This document shows, one piece after another, positions 1 to 9,156 of a DNA stretch of 64,000 bases. Source of the stretch: CAYZJB01 sp964478735 (lineage in GTDB: Bacteria; CLD3; SB21); contig CAYZJB010000001.1 in assembly GCA_964478735.1 (NCBI GenBank), positions 62,001 to 126,000 of the forward strand, in the 5' to 3' direction. The translations under genes and the position numbers were made by a program. The notes beneath the pieces were generated by a model. The model saw nothing but the letters and a program-made list of their open reading frames with translations, ran no database searches and was not told where the DNA came from. Numbering within the stretch: the first letter of the stretch is position 1; the number at the start of each line of letters is the position of its first letter.

Positions 1-604
1 TGTTGCCTCCGAGCGTGAACGGATGATATCCCATCACATGGGCGCCCGCAACTTTACTGTATGCGGTGCACGCATGCGTGAGCAAATTTTGCAGGTCCGT
101 CGACTGCATGCGCGACTCCGGGACGGTACCCGCCCATGCCTTGAGCTGAAAATAAAAATCGCGGGCGAACCGGTACGCCTGAATCTGATAAAGAGAATTT
201 TCTTTGGCATCGAAAAACGTCTGGAAGCCGCCGATCGGCGAACCCATCAGGGAAAGCTCGGAGCGTACATATTCGCGAAAATGTTCTTCATCTCGAGGTG
301 ATTTGTATACCTGGCGGTATCCTTCGCGAACGTAGTAGAGCGCGACGGCCTCTTCGACCATGCGGTCCCGGTCGGAATGGTTCCAGTATTTTTCGTAGTA
401 CGAGATGACCGGCTGGCTGTCCCGATCCATTTGCTGGAAGAATAATTCCCATTCAAATTCGTCCCAGACGTGTTTCCGGGACGTTTGAGCATGCAATTCG
501 CGCTCCCACTGCGTCCGCATTTCCAGGTGCGCTTTCATCCACGGTTCGTCTTTGTCGTCATCGGGTTCGTCGTCCCATCGACGGTCGCCGTCACGGAGCG
601 GCAT
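1..604 (-). CDS. Unknown protein, C-terminus cut off by window edge
   Basis: The frame is open from an ATG at 604 to the window edge, giving 201 codons without a stop. The start is supported by an AAAGGA Shine-Dalgarno 7 nt upstream. It overlaps the end of the NUDIX gene by 14 nt, so the two are probably cotranscribed and translationally coupled. The N-terminus is very acidic and rich in D, E and R; the rest is rich in aromatic and charged residues (for example WDEFEWELFF and YYEKYW). There is no signal peptide or membrane segment, so it is probably cytoplasmic. I do not recognise the family. The shorter minus-strand frame at 247-492 is a shadow of this one. Confidence 0.6.
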   Translation of the reverse strand, partial: MPLRDGDRRWDDEPDDDKDEPWMKAHLEMRTQWERELHAQTSRKHVWDEFEWELFFQQMDRDSQPVISYYEKYWNHSDRDRMVEEAVALYYVREGYRQVYKSPRDEEHFREYVRSELSLMGSPIGGFQTFFDAKENSLYQIQAYRFARDFYFQLKAWAGTVPESRMQSTDLQNLLTHACTAYSKVAGAHVMGYHPFTLGGN

Positions 605-1154
605 AGGAATGTCCTTTGTCTAAAAACCGCTCGGCCAGAAGCAGGCCGGCCAGTGTTTTCAGGTCGGTGATTTCTCCGGAACGCGCCATGTCCACGGCCG
701 TGGAAAACGGCAGGCGCAGGATATCGAGAAACTCGTCGTGGTCCCTCCGCTGTTCCGCAGGCGTCAGCTCGTCCGCCAGGTACAGCCACATTTTTTCATC
801 ACTGTATCCGATGCAGGGATAATATTCGGCAATTTTTTGCAGCCGCCCGGGCCGGTACCCGATCTCTTCGATAAGTTCACGTCGTGCGGCGCTTTCCGTG
901 GATTCTCCTGCATCCAGTTTTCCTGCCGGCAATTCGATAAAAGCCTGCCCGACGGGATAGCGGAACTGGCGAATCAAGATCGTCGAACGGTCCGGAAAAA
1001 GCGGAACCATGATGACCGCTCCGGGATGTTTGATATATTCACGAACGGCCGTTGCTCCGTTGGGAAGTCGAACTTCGTCGCGCCAGGCCTTGAGCAGATG
1101 GCCGTCGATTAACTGTACGGAAGAGATGGGTGTTTCGATCAAATGTTTGGACAC
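591..1154 (-). CDS. NUDIX hydrolase, ADP-ribose pyrophosphatase-like
   Basis: Protein of 187 aa with a complete Nudix box, GKLDAGE followed by REL-I-EEIGY, matching GX5EX7REUXEEXGU, which binds the catalytic metals. Before it lies the family's typical hydrophobic strand and IRQFRYPVG segment seen in ADP-sugar pyrophosphatases, so hydrolysis of ADP-ribose or another nucleoside-diphosphate sugar is the likely reaction. The start chosen is GTG at 1154, 8 nt after the DAHP synthase stop, with GGCGG just before it. A longer frame reaches upstream but would lie inside aroF. It is probably in an operon with the DAHP synthase and the unknown downstream gene. Exact substrate not known. Confidence 0.88.
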   Translation of the reverse strand: MSKHLIETPISSVQLIDGHLLKAWRDEVRLPNGATAVREYIKHPGAVIMVPLFPDRSTILIRQFRYPVGQAFIELPAGKLDAGESTESAARRELIEEIGYRPGRLQKIAEYYPCIGYSDEKMWLYLADELTPAEQRRDHDEFLDILRLPFSTAVDMARSGEITDLKTLAGLLLAERFLDKGHSYAAP

Positions 1155-1162
1155 GACGCCGC

Positions 1163-2179
1163 CTATACGGTTCGTCCGAAAAGGGGAGCCATCTGTCGGA
1201 TATCCTGAACCAGTTTGAAATATTCGTCGGGCAGAATCGCCTGCAAGCCGTCGGACAGCGCGTTTTCCGGAGCATGATGTACTTCGATCATCAGTCCGTC
1301 GGCTCCGGCTGCTAGCGCTGCCTTGGCAACGGGAACGACCAGTGAACGTTTTCCGGTCGCATGGCTGGGGTCCGCGATCACCGGGAGGTGCGATAATTGT
1401 TTGAGCAGTGGAATGGATGCGATGTCCATGGTGTTCCGTGTGTACGTCTCGAACGTTCGAATCCCGCGTTCGCATAAAATGACGCGGTCATTGCCGCTGG
1501 CCAGGACGTATTCCGCACACATCAGATATTCCTCAACGTTGGACATCATTCCGCGTTTGAGCAAAACGGGCTTTCGGGATTTTCCAACCTCCTGGAGCAG
1601 GGCAAAGTTCTGCGAATTACGGGCGCCGACTTGAAGAACGTCGGCGTACCGGGCCACCAGTTCGACCTGATTGGGATTGACCACTTCCGTAACGATGGAG
1701 AGTCCCGTTTTTTCCCGTGCAAGAGCGAGCAATTCAAGGCCTTTTTCACCGAGTCCCTGAAAACTATACGGCGACGTGCGCGGCTTAAACGCTCCACCGC
1801 GTAAAACGGTCGCACCGGCTTCTTTGATGGCAAACGCAATTTCCATCAACTGCGATTCGCTTTCGACGCTGCAGGGACCCGCTATCAGGGTCAGCGCCTT
1901 GGCTCCGACGGGACGTCCGCGGACGTCGATGACCGTATCGGTCGGCTTCCACTCCCGGCTGACCAGTTTATAGGGTTTGCTCGTCGAAATGACTTTTTCG
2001 ACGCCCTGCATCATTTGCATTTTTTCCGCCATGGTGCCCCGGTCGTCGCCCATGATTTCAATGATCGTCCGTTCATCTCCGGAGGATACTTTCGGTGTGA
2101 ATCCGTTTTCTTCAGCGAGACGCAGGATACCGGTCACGTGAGTCATCGAGGCGTTTTTGGACATGACGATGATATTCAT
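1163..2179 (-). CDS. aroF: 3-deoxy-7-phosphoheptulonate (DAHP) synthase, type I beta
   Basis: Protein of 338 aa. It condenses phosphoenolpyruvate and erythrose 4-phosphate to DAHP, the first step of the shikimate pathway. Residues 1-75 form the ferredoxin-like N-terminal regulatory domain typical of the Thermotoga-type enzyme (the ERTIIEIMGDD and KPYKLVSREW regions). The TIM barrel follows, with IAGPCSVES, LRGGAFKPRTSPYSFQG, QVGARNSQNF, LLKRGM, CERGIRTFE and DPSHATG, which carry the metal and phosphate ligands. Length and start fit the family. It is the first gene of a short minus-strand operon with the NUDIX gene. The N-terminal domain suggests feedback control by an aromatic amino acid, but the effector cannot be read from sequence. 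Confidence 0.95.
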   Translation of the reverse strand: MNIIVMSKNASMTHVTGILRLAEENGFTPKVSSGDERTIIEIMGDDRGTMAEKMQMMQGVEKVISTSKPYKLVSREWKPTDTVIDVRGRPVGAKALTLIAGPCSVESESQLMEIAFAIKEAGATVLRGGAFKPRTSPYSFQGLGEKGLELLALAREKTGLSIVTEVVNPNQVELVARYADVLQVGARNSQNFALLQEVGKSRKPVLLKRGMMSNVEEYLMCAEYVLASGNDRVILCERGIRTFETYTRNTMDIASIPLLKQLSHLPVIADPSHATGKRSLVVPVAKAALAAGADGLMIEVHHAPENALSDGLQAILPDEYFKLVQDIRQMAPLFGRTV

Positions 2180-2236
2180 GCATCAAACTACTGAGAAATA
2201 GTGAGTCGATCAAGACAACGGCCCGGTCCCTGAAAA

Positions 2237-2267
2237 CAAAAAACGGCCACCCGAGGAGTGACCGTTG
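2237..2267 (-). terminator. Rho-independent terminator after the acyl-CoA dehydrogenase
   Basis: On the minus strand, an 8-bp stem (ACGGTCAC with GTGGCCGT, one G-U pair) is followed by six Ts. It lies 45 nt after the acyl-CoA dehydrogenase stop and before the aroF start, so it separates the two transcription units. Confidence 0.8.
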
Positions 2268-2311
2268 GTTTGGAATTGTTCATGATAGAACCCGGGCCAT
2301 TCGAAAAATCA

Positions 2312-4195
2312 TCAGACGAGTTCCGGTTCGAGTTTTTTCTTTGACGTCGAAGCCTTTTGACGTTCCGCAGTACTGCCGGGTAAAATGCAGTCTTCGATCC
2401 AATGGTACTGCCCGCCGAGCGTTCGTTTGGCCACGTTGTATTTCATGACGTCGTCGTTGTGCCAGATCGCGGCAAATTTATCCCGGATACGTCGCCGGGC
2501 CATCCGGCAAAACAGATCGGCCAGCTCAATACCGTCGCGGTTGCCCTGCGCGGCCATTTTGTGCGCCCTGGAAATGGCGGCCGACATGGCGTAGAGTTCC
2601 GACCCGATATCGACGATACGGAACAATACGGCTTGTTTGTACGCAAGTTTGGCCTGAAAACGCAGCATGCTGTGGAACGTTTGCCTTGCCAGTTTACGCG
2701 TGGCACGATCGACAAAACGTGCGTGTTTGGCGAGGCGGCCGAATTCCGAGTACCGCGGCCACAGCGACCAGCCCAGCCATCTCGTCGGATACCACCAGGC
2801 ATAAAAGGCGATGACCTTAGGCAAGGCGGCCAGTTTCTGGCCGGCGGGTTTTTTGGGATCGAGCAGGGCGCCTGCAACTTCAAGGTGTTTGTCGACGGCC
2901 TCACGAGCAATAAAAAGTCTCATGATTTCACTCGAACCTTCGAAGATCAAATTGATCCGGAAGTCGCGCATCATGCGTTCAACCGGAATCGGATCTTCAC
3001 CGCGACTGCGCAGCGAATCCGACGTTTCGTATCCGCGGCCGCCGCGAATCTGCAGCGTGTCGTCGACAATTTTCCAACCGGCTTCGGTGTTATACATCTT
3101 ACCGATTGCGGCTTCGAGGCGGATGTCGTTGCCTTTGTCGGCAAGCGCCGTTGCAAGCGTGGCCACGGACTCCATGGCAAACGTGGTGGCCGCCATTTCC
3201 GCGATCTTCTGGGCGATGGCCTCGTGTTTGCCGATCGGCTGGCCCCACTGTACGCGTTCCGACGCCCACTTCCGGACGATGTGGAGGCAGGCCTTTGCCG
3301 TGCCTGCCGCTCCTGCCGGCAGCGTGAGACGTCCGGTGTTCAGCGTGATCAACGCCAGTTTGAGACCCTTGCCTCGTCCCCAGATGATGTTTTCTTTCGG
3401 CACGCGTACGTTTTGAAACGACAAAACGGCATTTTCCAGCGCTTTGAGACCCATAAAATAACAGCGATGGTCGACGGACACGCCCGGCCACGATGTTTCG
3501 ACGATGAACGCCGTGATGGCGCCGTCTTCCGGATGCCGTGCCATGACAACGATGATGTCCGCAATGGTACCGTTGGTGCACCACAACTTTTCACCGTTGA
3601 GGATGTAGGCCTGTCCGTCCTCCGTTTCGACGGCCGTCGTGGTCAGTTTAGCGGGATCGGAACCGACGTCGGGTTCCGTCAGGGCAAACGCTGAAATTTC
3701 ACCTTTGGCGAGGCGGGGAAGAAATTTTTTCTTTTGTTCTTCCGTGCCGAAAAGCATTAACGGTTGCGGCACTCCGATGGATTGGTGCGCCGATAGGAGC
3801 GCAATAATATTGCCGTCCTTCGTGCAGATCAATTCCATGATTTTGTTGTATTCGGCCTGTGAAAACCCAAGTCCGCCGTATTCCTTTTTTATTTTCAGGC
3901 CGAACGCGCCCATTTCCCTCAATCGAGCGATCACGGATTGCGGGATCTTGCCGTCGCGGTCGATAGCGTCGGAATCGACCTCCTCGTCGAGGAACTTTTT
4001 GAAATTTTCATAAAAGGTCTGGAATTCCGGACGGTTGACGCCTTTGGGGTCGGGGAAGGGATGGATCAAATTCAGGCGGAAATTGCCGAGGAAAATTTCT
4101 TTCAGAAAACTTGGGTTTTCCCATTTTTCTTCGCGTGCCGCTTCGGCTACGTTACGCGCTTCTTCTTCGGTGACGTGCCGCTTATCAGTACTCAT
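2312..4195 (-). CDS. Acyl-CoA dehydrogenase, VLCAD/ACAD9-like
   Basis: Protein of 627 aa, a flavoenzyme that makes the trans-2-enoyl-CoA in fatty-acid beta-oxidation. The acyl-CoA dehydrogenase fold spans about residues 70-450. It shows FALTEPDVGSDP and LWCTNG (FAD and substrate contacts), GGRGYE, and IFEGSSEIMRLF, where the Glu matches the catalytic base of the long-chain family. A further C-terminal helical extension of about 180 aa is typical of very-long-chain enzymes, which use it for membrane association or dimerisation. A single gene bounded by a terminator downstream. Together with the acyl-CoA ligase and FadL-type protein elsewhere in the window it suggests fatty-acid use, but its chain length preference is inferred. 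Confidence 0.93.
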   Translation of the reverse strand: MSTDKRHVTEEEARNVAEAAREEKWENPSFLKEIFLGNFRLNLIHPFPDPKGVNRPEFQTFYENFKKFLDEEVDSDAIDRDGKIPQSVIARLREMGAFGLKIKKEYGGLGFSQAEYNKIMELICTKDGNIIALLSAHQSIGVPQPLMLFGTEEQKKKFLPRLAKGEISAFALTEPDVGSDPAKLTTTAVETEDGQAYILNGEKLWCTNGTIADIIVVMARHPEDGAITAFIVETSWPGVSVDHRCYFMGLKALENAVLSFQNVRVPKENIIWGRGKGLKLALITLNTGRLTLPAGAAGTAKACLHIVRKWASERVQWGQPIGKHEAIAQKIAEMAATTFAMESVATLATALADKGNDIRLEAAIGKMYNTEAGWKIVDDTLQIRGGRGYETSDSLRSRGEDPIPVERMMRDFRINLIFEGSSEIMRLFIAREAVDKHLEVAGALLDPKKPAGQKLAALPKVIAFYAWWYPTRWLGWSLWPRYSEFGRLAKHARFVDRATRKLARQTFHSMLRFQAKLAYKQAVLFRIVDIGSELYAMSAAISRAHKMAAQGNRDGIELADLFCRMARRRIRDKFAAIWHNDDVMKYNVAKRTLGGQYHWIEDCILPGSTAERQKASTSKKKLEPELV

Positions 4196-4298
4196 CTATG
4201 TGGCCCTTTCAATTTCAACAAATAGAAAAGAAAGACTAGAATGGACAGTTCAGTCTACCAAAGAAAGCGTGAAAATTCAAGAAAAAGCCAGGGGGACA

Positions 4299-5906
4299 TT
4301 AAAACCAGATTGGGTTGGTGACGGCAAAAAAACCGTGGTCGGTCTTTATTTCAGCCCGTACATATCCACTACATCGAGATTCGAGGGGAAACGTTTGTGA
4401 CAACGTTAGTGAACCTAAGGTACGATGAATGAGGCAGCGTTCTTTTCGTAAAACACCGTGGAAAATCCGTACGTCGGTCAGACGGCCGAATTCCTCCGTA
4501 CTGCGGCCCTCGAGATGAATCGAAATGGCTCTTCCGCGGCACGTCTCGCCGAGCCCATACCGCCGACCGGCTTCATCGGCAACTTCCATCATCAGGAAAG
4601 GACCTGTCGTAATAAAACATCGGCCCCGGCGCAGGGCGTCAATGAGCGAAGCCGGTGAGGATTCGGGTACACAGGCGCATGTCTTGGCCCAGCCGAACCT
4701 TTGATAATGGTCCCTCTCGACCAGACTCCACATCGGCGTGGATACCTGTCGATACCTGTTGAAATTTCCGTGTGCGTCGTTGCCGGCATAAATGTAAACG
4801 TGCGATCCGTTTGCCAGTTGCCGGCGCCATTGTGCCATACCCGAGAAAAATGCGTCGTTGACGGCGCCATTCAGGATCTGTAACCCTGCCAATCCTGGCG
4901 TACTGCAGTCGTCGTGGCTCCATGAACCCCGGCGGATCAGCAGACGTTCCAGCAAGGGCACCGGCTCTTTGGGATGCGACGCGATGATAAGCGCGTCCGG
5001 TTCAGCCCGTTCAGGGATTTCCGAAATCGACAGTTCGGAATCAGTCCGGAACCATCGTTCGGCCCCGTCACCGGAGCCCGGTAAATATCGAGAAGAGTTC
5101 AGCACCAGGCAGTGGACATTACGACCGCCGGCATTGGCGCAGGTCACTTCCTCTCCCGGTAAAACGATGACGTCGGAGCGGGTTGCATTATGACGCCGGA
5201 TTTCTTCCTGAAGGGATTTCCATTTCGGCAACGTCGGGTCTTGGATCAGAAAATTATCCGCACGATCGTCGAGGTCGTAGGAATGATCGGTCACCGCAAA
5301 AAAACCGAGACCGATCGCGCTTGCGGCATGAATCGTGTCCGTCAGCGGCGCGCCGAATTCAACCTGGTCGTCGGTATAACTGCTGTGGTAATGCAAATCA
5401 CCATAGACCCACCCCGGCAGGCCGGGTAGCGATTCCCGCGCCAGCAGCGTTTGCAATGGACGCTGGCTCAACTGAGGTAAATTATGGTTGATCGTCCGAT
5501 TCCGCCGCCCATTGACCGAATAGTCGATCGTGGTATCGAGAGTGATTGGACAGTCTGAAAAATCGTTCGGTGGCGATACAAACAGCGTTTTCGACCAAAG
5601 GGGAATTGAAATCTTTTCCTCGATCCTGTGCGTCGATGTGACGGATTGTGCCGTCGAGCCGGCTTTGATCGAAACGGTATGAACGTGAACGGGGTAGCGG
5701 TGGGCGTCTTTGACCAGCAGCATGAGGGGAATCGGCTGTCCGGGATTGACCCGATAGGGCGCATCGGTTAGGATTTCGGGTTCTTTCCGACGATATCTGG
5801 AAAAAGGAAAATATTTGAACACATAATGAATTTCCGGATACAACAGCAGAAAAGACGACAGCCAGAGCAAGGCTTCGGAAGATGCCTGGGGCCAAAGCGC
5901 ATTCAT
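4299..5906 (-). CDS. CehA/McbA-family (PHP-type) metallohydrolase
   Basis: Protein of 535 aa. About residues 165-440 carry PHP-domain metal ligands: YGDLHYHSSYTDD, AVTDHSYDLDD, LPGEEVTC, NVHCLVLN and IYAGNDAHG. The best match I can name is the CehA/McbA family, whose members cleave phosphoesters or carbamates. The N-terminal 160 residues form a separate beta-rich domain. A hydrophobic stretch near residues 12-33 could be a membrane or signal segment but lacks a clear cleavage site. The gene starts 17 nt after the RsbW-like gene and probably shares its operon, which would put this hydrolase under the same promoter as a partner-switching stress module. Substrate unknown. Confidence 0.75.
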   Translation of the reverse strand: MNALWPQASSEALLWLSSFLLLYPEIHYVFKYFPFSRYRRKEPEILTDAPYRVNPGQPIPLMLLVKDAHRYPVHVHTVSIKAGSTAQSVTSTHRIEEKISIPLWSKTLFVSPPNDFSDCPITLDTTIDYSVNGRRNRTINHNLPQLSQRPLQTLLARESLPGLPGWVYGDLHYHSSYTDDQVEFGAPLTDTIHAASAIGLGFFAVTDHSYDLDDRADNFLIQDPTLPKWKSLQEEIRRHNATRSDVIVLPGEEVTCANAGGRNVHCLVLNSSRYLPGSGDGAERWFRTDSELSISEIPERAEPDALIIASHPKEPVPLLERLLIRRGSWSHDDCSTPGLAGLQILNGAVNDAFFSGMAQWRRQLANGSHVYIYAGNDAHGNFNRYRQVSTPMWSLVERDHYQRFGWAKTCACVPESSPASLIDALRRGRCFITTGPFLMMEVADEAGRRYGLGETCRGRAISIHLEGRSTEEFGRLTDVRIFHGVLRKERCLIHRTLGSLTLSQTFPLESRCSGYVRAEIKTDHGFFAVTNPIWF

Positions 5907-5923
5907 GAAGAAAAATCGGTGGG

Positions 5924-6349
5924 CTAGGAAATGTATTTGACCATCCGGACCTCGTTGCGGTTGCCCGGATGAATGTCGAACGTCACTTCATCCATCACCT
6001 TGCGGATCAAGGCGATGCCGAGACCGCCGCGAGCGTGTTTTTTCAACCGGTCTTCCGGTTTTTCGATTCGGTCGGGATCGAACCCGCGCCCGCGGTCGCT
6101 GATGATGATAGTGAGCTTTGCGGAATTGGTTTCGACGGTGATGTCGATTTTTTTTGACGCGTCGTAGTTGTACGCGTGTTTGATGACATTGGCGCAGGCT
6201 TCATCGACGGCCAGTTCGATCTCACTGATCGACTCCGGGGTGAAGCCGAATTTTTTGGCGATCCCCGAGATGAATTCCCTGATGATGCCCAGGTTGTCGG
6301 TTCGGCTCGGGATACGGAGATTGAAACGATTTGGACGCTTGGCCGTCAT
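5924..6349 (-). CDS. RsbW-like anti-sigma factor, serine-protein kinase/ATPase
   Basis: Protein of 141 aa with the GHKL (Bergerat) ATP-binding fold: N box ELAVDEACANVIKHAY, G1 box SDRGRGFDP and G2 box GGLGIALI. Small single-domain proteins of this type (RsbW/SpoIIAB/BtrW) bind a sigma factor or other target, and phosphorylate and release an STAS antagonist. It starts 3 nt after the stop of the STAS gene, and a SpoIIE-type phosphatase gene precedes both, so the three form a partner-switching set. No sigma-B-like gene is adjacent, so the target is unknown. Confidence 0.88.
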   Translation of the reverse strand: MTAKRPNRFNLRIPSRTDNLGIIREFISGIAKKFGFTPESISEIELAVDEACANVIKHAYNYDASKKIDITVETNSAKLTIIISDRGRGFDPDRIEKPEDRLKKHARGGLGIALIRKVMDEVTFDIHPGNRNEVRMVKYIS

Positions 6350-6352
6350 GAT

Positions 6353-6700
6353 CTAGGCACCGAACTTTCGCACCGCCGCTTCTTCGGTTTCGTGAATTTC
6401 ATAGATCGTCGGAAAACCCAGCAGGTCGAACACTTTGAACACCTTGGGAGACATCGCACATAATTTGATATCGCCTGCATTGTTCCGGACGGTTTCGATG
6501 AACCCCATGAAAACGCCCAGTCCGGCGCTGGAGATGTAGGAGAGTTCGCTGAAATTGACCACGATCTTGAAACGGCTTTCATCGATCAACGTTTGGAGCG
6601 CCGATTCGAAAGTCGGGTAGGTGTGTGCATCGAGGTATCCCTTCAGGGACAAGACGGACACGGTGTGATGATCGGAACGTGAAACTTCAAATCCGCTCAT
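6353..6700 (-). CDS. STAS-domain anti-sigma factor antagonist
   Basis: Protein of 115 aa, a single STAS domain. The motif VNFSELSYISSAGLGVF contains the Ser of the ISSAG loop that is phosphorylated in SpoIIAA/RsbV-type proteins. In the family, the unphosphorylated form binds the RsbW-type kinase and frees its target. The start is taken at ATG 6700, which has a CAGGA sequence 7 nt upstream; a TTG at 6715 would add five residues without a better ribosome site. It lies between the phosphatase gene and the kinase gene, the usual order of such modules. Confidence 0.9.
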   Translation of the reverse strand: MSGFEVSRSDHHTVSVLSLKGYLDAHTYPTFESALQTLIDESRFKIVVNFSELSYISSAGLGVFMGFIETVRNNAGDIKLCAMSPKVFKVFDLLGFPTIYEIHETEEAAVRKFGA

Positions 6701-6776
6701 GAGACAATCCTGCAAATAAAGATGAAAATTGGGTTGATTGCGGCAGTCATCATGTTAATCGAATTTCGTCTGGATT

Positions 6777-9059
6777 TCAAGACTTTGCTCCCGATATCGA
6801 CCCCAACGAGTCATGTTTTTTCGTCATGGCCGGATGTTCCGGCGTTTTGTCGGTTACGCGGGGTGTCATGCAAAGTTTCAGCACGACGCACGTCAGGTCG
6901 TCATGCGCGCGGGCCAGCCCGACAAAACTCCGCACGTCGTTTAAAATCGAATTGGTAATGTCTTCGGCATGCCGGTCGGCGGAGTGCAAGACGACGTGGC
7001 TCAAACGTTCTTCACCGTATTCTTCTCCGCGTGAATTACGCGCTTCGAGCAAACCGTCGGAATACAAAACGAAAATGTCGCCGTCCTGAACTTTGATCGC
7101 CTGATCCTGGATCATCGTTTCAAAAATCTGACCGCCGTCCAGGCCAAGGCCGATACCGTTGGGACACAGATACTGGGCCTGCCCGGCGTGAATACGCAGA
7201 ATCGGACAGTGTCCGGCCCGGGCATATCGCAATTCGTTTTTTTCGATGTCAAAATCGACATAGACGAGCGTGATGAACGATTTACGGTCCATCGTCCGAT
7301 ACAAAACATTGTTGACCGCGGTAAGAAGCGCACTCGGCGTCGAATAGATCGAGGCCAGCGATTGGATGATGCCTTTAATTTCCGCCATGTAAAACGCGGC
7401 GGAGGTTCCTTTCCCGGAAACGTCGGCCACGACGATACCCGTCCGTCCATCGCTCAGCGTGACGAAATCATAATAATCACCGCCGACTTCATTGGCCGGA
7501 ACCGTGGCGGCGCCGACCTCGAGCCGGGCCGTACGGGCCTCGTTTTGTACGACGGGAACGATCTGTGGGATCAATTTCATTTGCACTTCATGAGCAATAC
7601 GCAATTCCTCGGCCATTCTTTCCTTTTCCAGAGACTCGTTGACGAGCCGTGAGTTCTCGATCGCCACGGTGGTTTGGTTGGCAAAGGCGGAGATCACCGC
7701 GACGTCGTCCTGGTCGAATCCAAACGGCGTGGATTTGACCGCAAATACGAGTCCGACGATTTCGTCGTAGGAAATCAGCGGAACCATGACGAGAGACTCG
7801 ACCGGCGTTTTGATGAGATCGCGGGTCAGTTTGTCTTTTTTAACCTGATTGACGACGAGCGGTTTTTTGTTTTCCAACACCCATCGGACGGGCTGGATCA
7901 GGTACTCGCGGTAATCCCGGTCCGTGGACGGAATTTGACGGGACACACGGTCCGGCGCCAGGTATTTTCGAAAGCTGACTTCCAGAAAATGGACATGGAA
8001 ATTTTCGCGGGTCTTCATGGCCGTAAACGAGAAGGACGTTCGTGCCGTACACGGCTTTTCGTGGGCCATTTCCAGCCAGCATGCCTGCGCGCTCGTCGTC
8101 TCACAAACCAGCTCGGTGACCGAGGAAACAATTTTATTGAAATCAAACAGCGAGTTGATCGTGCGGCTCAGGCTGTAGATGGAATTGATTTCCCGTACTT
8201 TTTTGTCATAAATCGCAGCCGTGGGCAAATGGAAAAGCGCATTGACGGTCGCCGTCGTGCTGTAGAGAAATAAAAATATGGTCACGAGAAACAAGAAACT
8301 GCCCGCGATCAGGCTGTAGGAGTTCACCATGTCCGACAACGTGACGCCCGAACCGACTTCCGTACCGTGAAGACCGGCGGTGACAAAAACAAAAACCAAG
8401 CCTCCGATGAACGTCAGGAATTTCTGTTTACGGGTGAGCACCGTGATCCACGCCGTACGGACGATATTGACCGCGAGAAAAATCAGCGTCAACGTCAGGA
8501 GGATCGTTGTCACGGGATGGTTGTAGGTCAGCGCGATCTTCAACGGTTTTCCCGAAATGGCCGATGAAATCACCGTCAGGCTGCCGAAGAGTACGAAAAG
8601 ATAAAAATTACGTGCCGTGTTTTTTTTACGCCGGTAAAGGATCAGCGATCGAACGATGGCCAGGCACGTGGTCAGGGAGATCAGAGCCGCGACGCCGATG
8701 GCATTGGAGACGAGAACGGCGGACCAGGAATTGGGCTTCAACGCCGTCGTTCCGGAATAACGCGGCGTCATGAATTCCGGCTGTGCCAGCGCGACGGCGG
8801 AAAAGCCGACGATGTAGATCACCAGTACGACCAGCAGGCTGAGACGCAATTTCTGCGTCAACGACAGATCTTCGAGGCGGGTATTCTGCGTGGTGGCCCG
8901 GACCAGTAACCCGAGCAGCGCAATGATCGTCAACTCGCTGAATACACTCATGACAGTAAAGCGCACGCGAATGTAGAATGCCATTGAATTGACGAAAAAC
9001 GCACCTACCGTCAACAGGATAATGAGCAACCATGAAAACCGATCGATCAGGCGAAGCAT
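6777..9059 (-). CDS. Membrane-bound SpoIIE/PP2C-type serine phosphatase with GAF domain (RsbU-like)
   Basis: Protein of 760 aa. Residues 1-290 hold about seven hydrophobic segments. A GAF-type domain follows at about 310-490, then a short coiled linker (LVNESLEKERMAEELRIAHEVQ), and the PP2C/SpoIIE phosphatase at about 510-735. The phosphatase shows the metal-binding aspartates in VGGDYYDF, VVADVSGKGTSAA, LYSDGLLEA and AHDDLTC. Its role in the family is to dephosphorylate the STAS antagonist in response to a signal; here the signal may reach the membrane or GAF domain. An AAGG sequence precedes the ATG at 9059. It is 76 nt upstream of the STAS gene on the same strand. Confidence 0.92.
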   Translation of the reverse strand: MLRLIDRFSWLLIILLTVGAFFVNSMAFYIRVRFTVMSVFSELTIIALLGLLVRATTQNTRLEDLSLTQKLRLSLLVVLVIYIVGFSAVALAQPEFMTPRYSGTTALKPNSWSAVLVSNAIGVAALISLTTCLAIVRSLILYRRKKNTARNFYLFVLFGSLTVISSAISGKPLKIALTYNHPVTTILLTLTLIFLAVNIVRTAWITVLTRKQKFLTFIGGLVFVFVTAGLHGTEVGSGVTLSDMVNSYSLIAGSFLFLVTIFLFLYSTTATVNALFHLPTAAIYDKKVREINSIYSLSRTINSLFDFNKIVSSVTELVCETTSAQACWLEMAHEKPCTARTSFSFTAMKTRENFHVHFLEVSFRKYLAPDRVSRQIPSTDRDYREYLIQPVRWVLENKKPLVVNQVKKDKLTRDLIKTPVESLVMVPLISYDEIVGLVFAVKSTPFGFDQDDVAVISAFANQTTVAIENSRLVNESLEKERMAEELRIAHEVQMKLIPQIVPVVQNEARTARLEVGAATVPANEVGGDYYDFVTLSDGRTGIVVADVSGKGTSAAFYMAEIKGIIQSLASIYSTPSALLTAVNNVLYRTMDRKSFITLVYVDFDIEKNELRYARAGHCPILRIHAGQAQYLCPNGIGLGLDGGQIFETMIQDQAIKVQDGDIFVLYSDGLLEARNSRGEEYGEERLSHVVLHSADRHAEDITNSILNDVRSFVGLARAHDDLTCVVLKLCMTPRVTDKTPEHPAMTKKHDSLGSISGAKS

Positions 9060-9156
9060 TCTAACCTTAAGATTTCAAAGCGGTTGACTAATACGCAGGC
9101 CACCGGGGTAAGTTTCTGGCGGTGAAACTACGAAAACCGGCGGGGTTGTGCAAATT

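Noticed and set aside
2402..3694. Long plus-strand open frame of 430 codons
   Set aside because: It is opposite the acyl-CoA dehydrogenase, which has a full set of family motifs; the plus-strand translation shows none.
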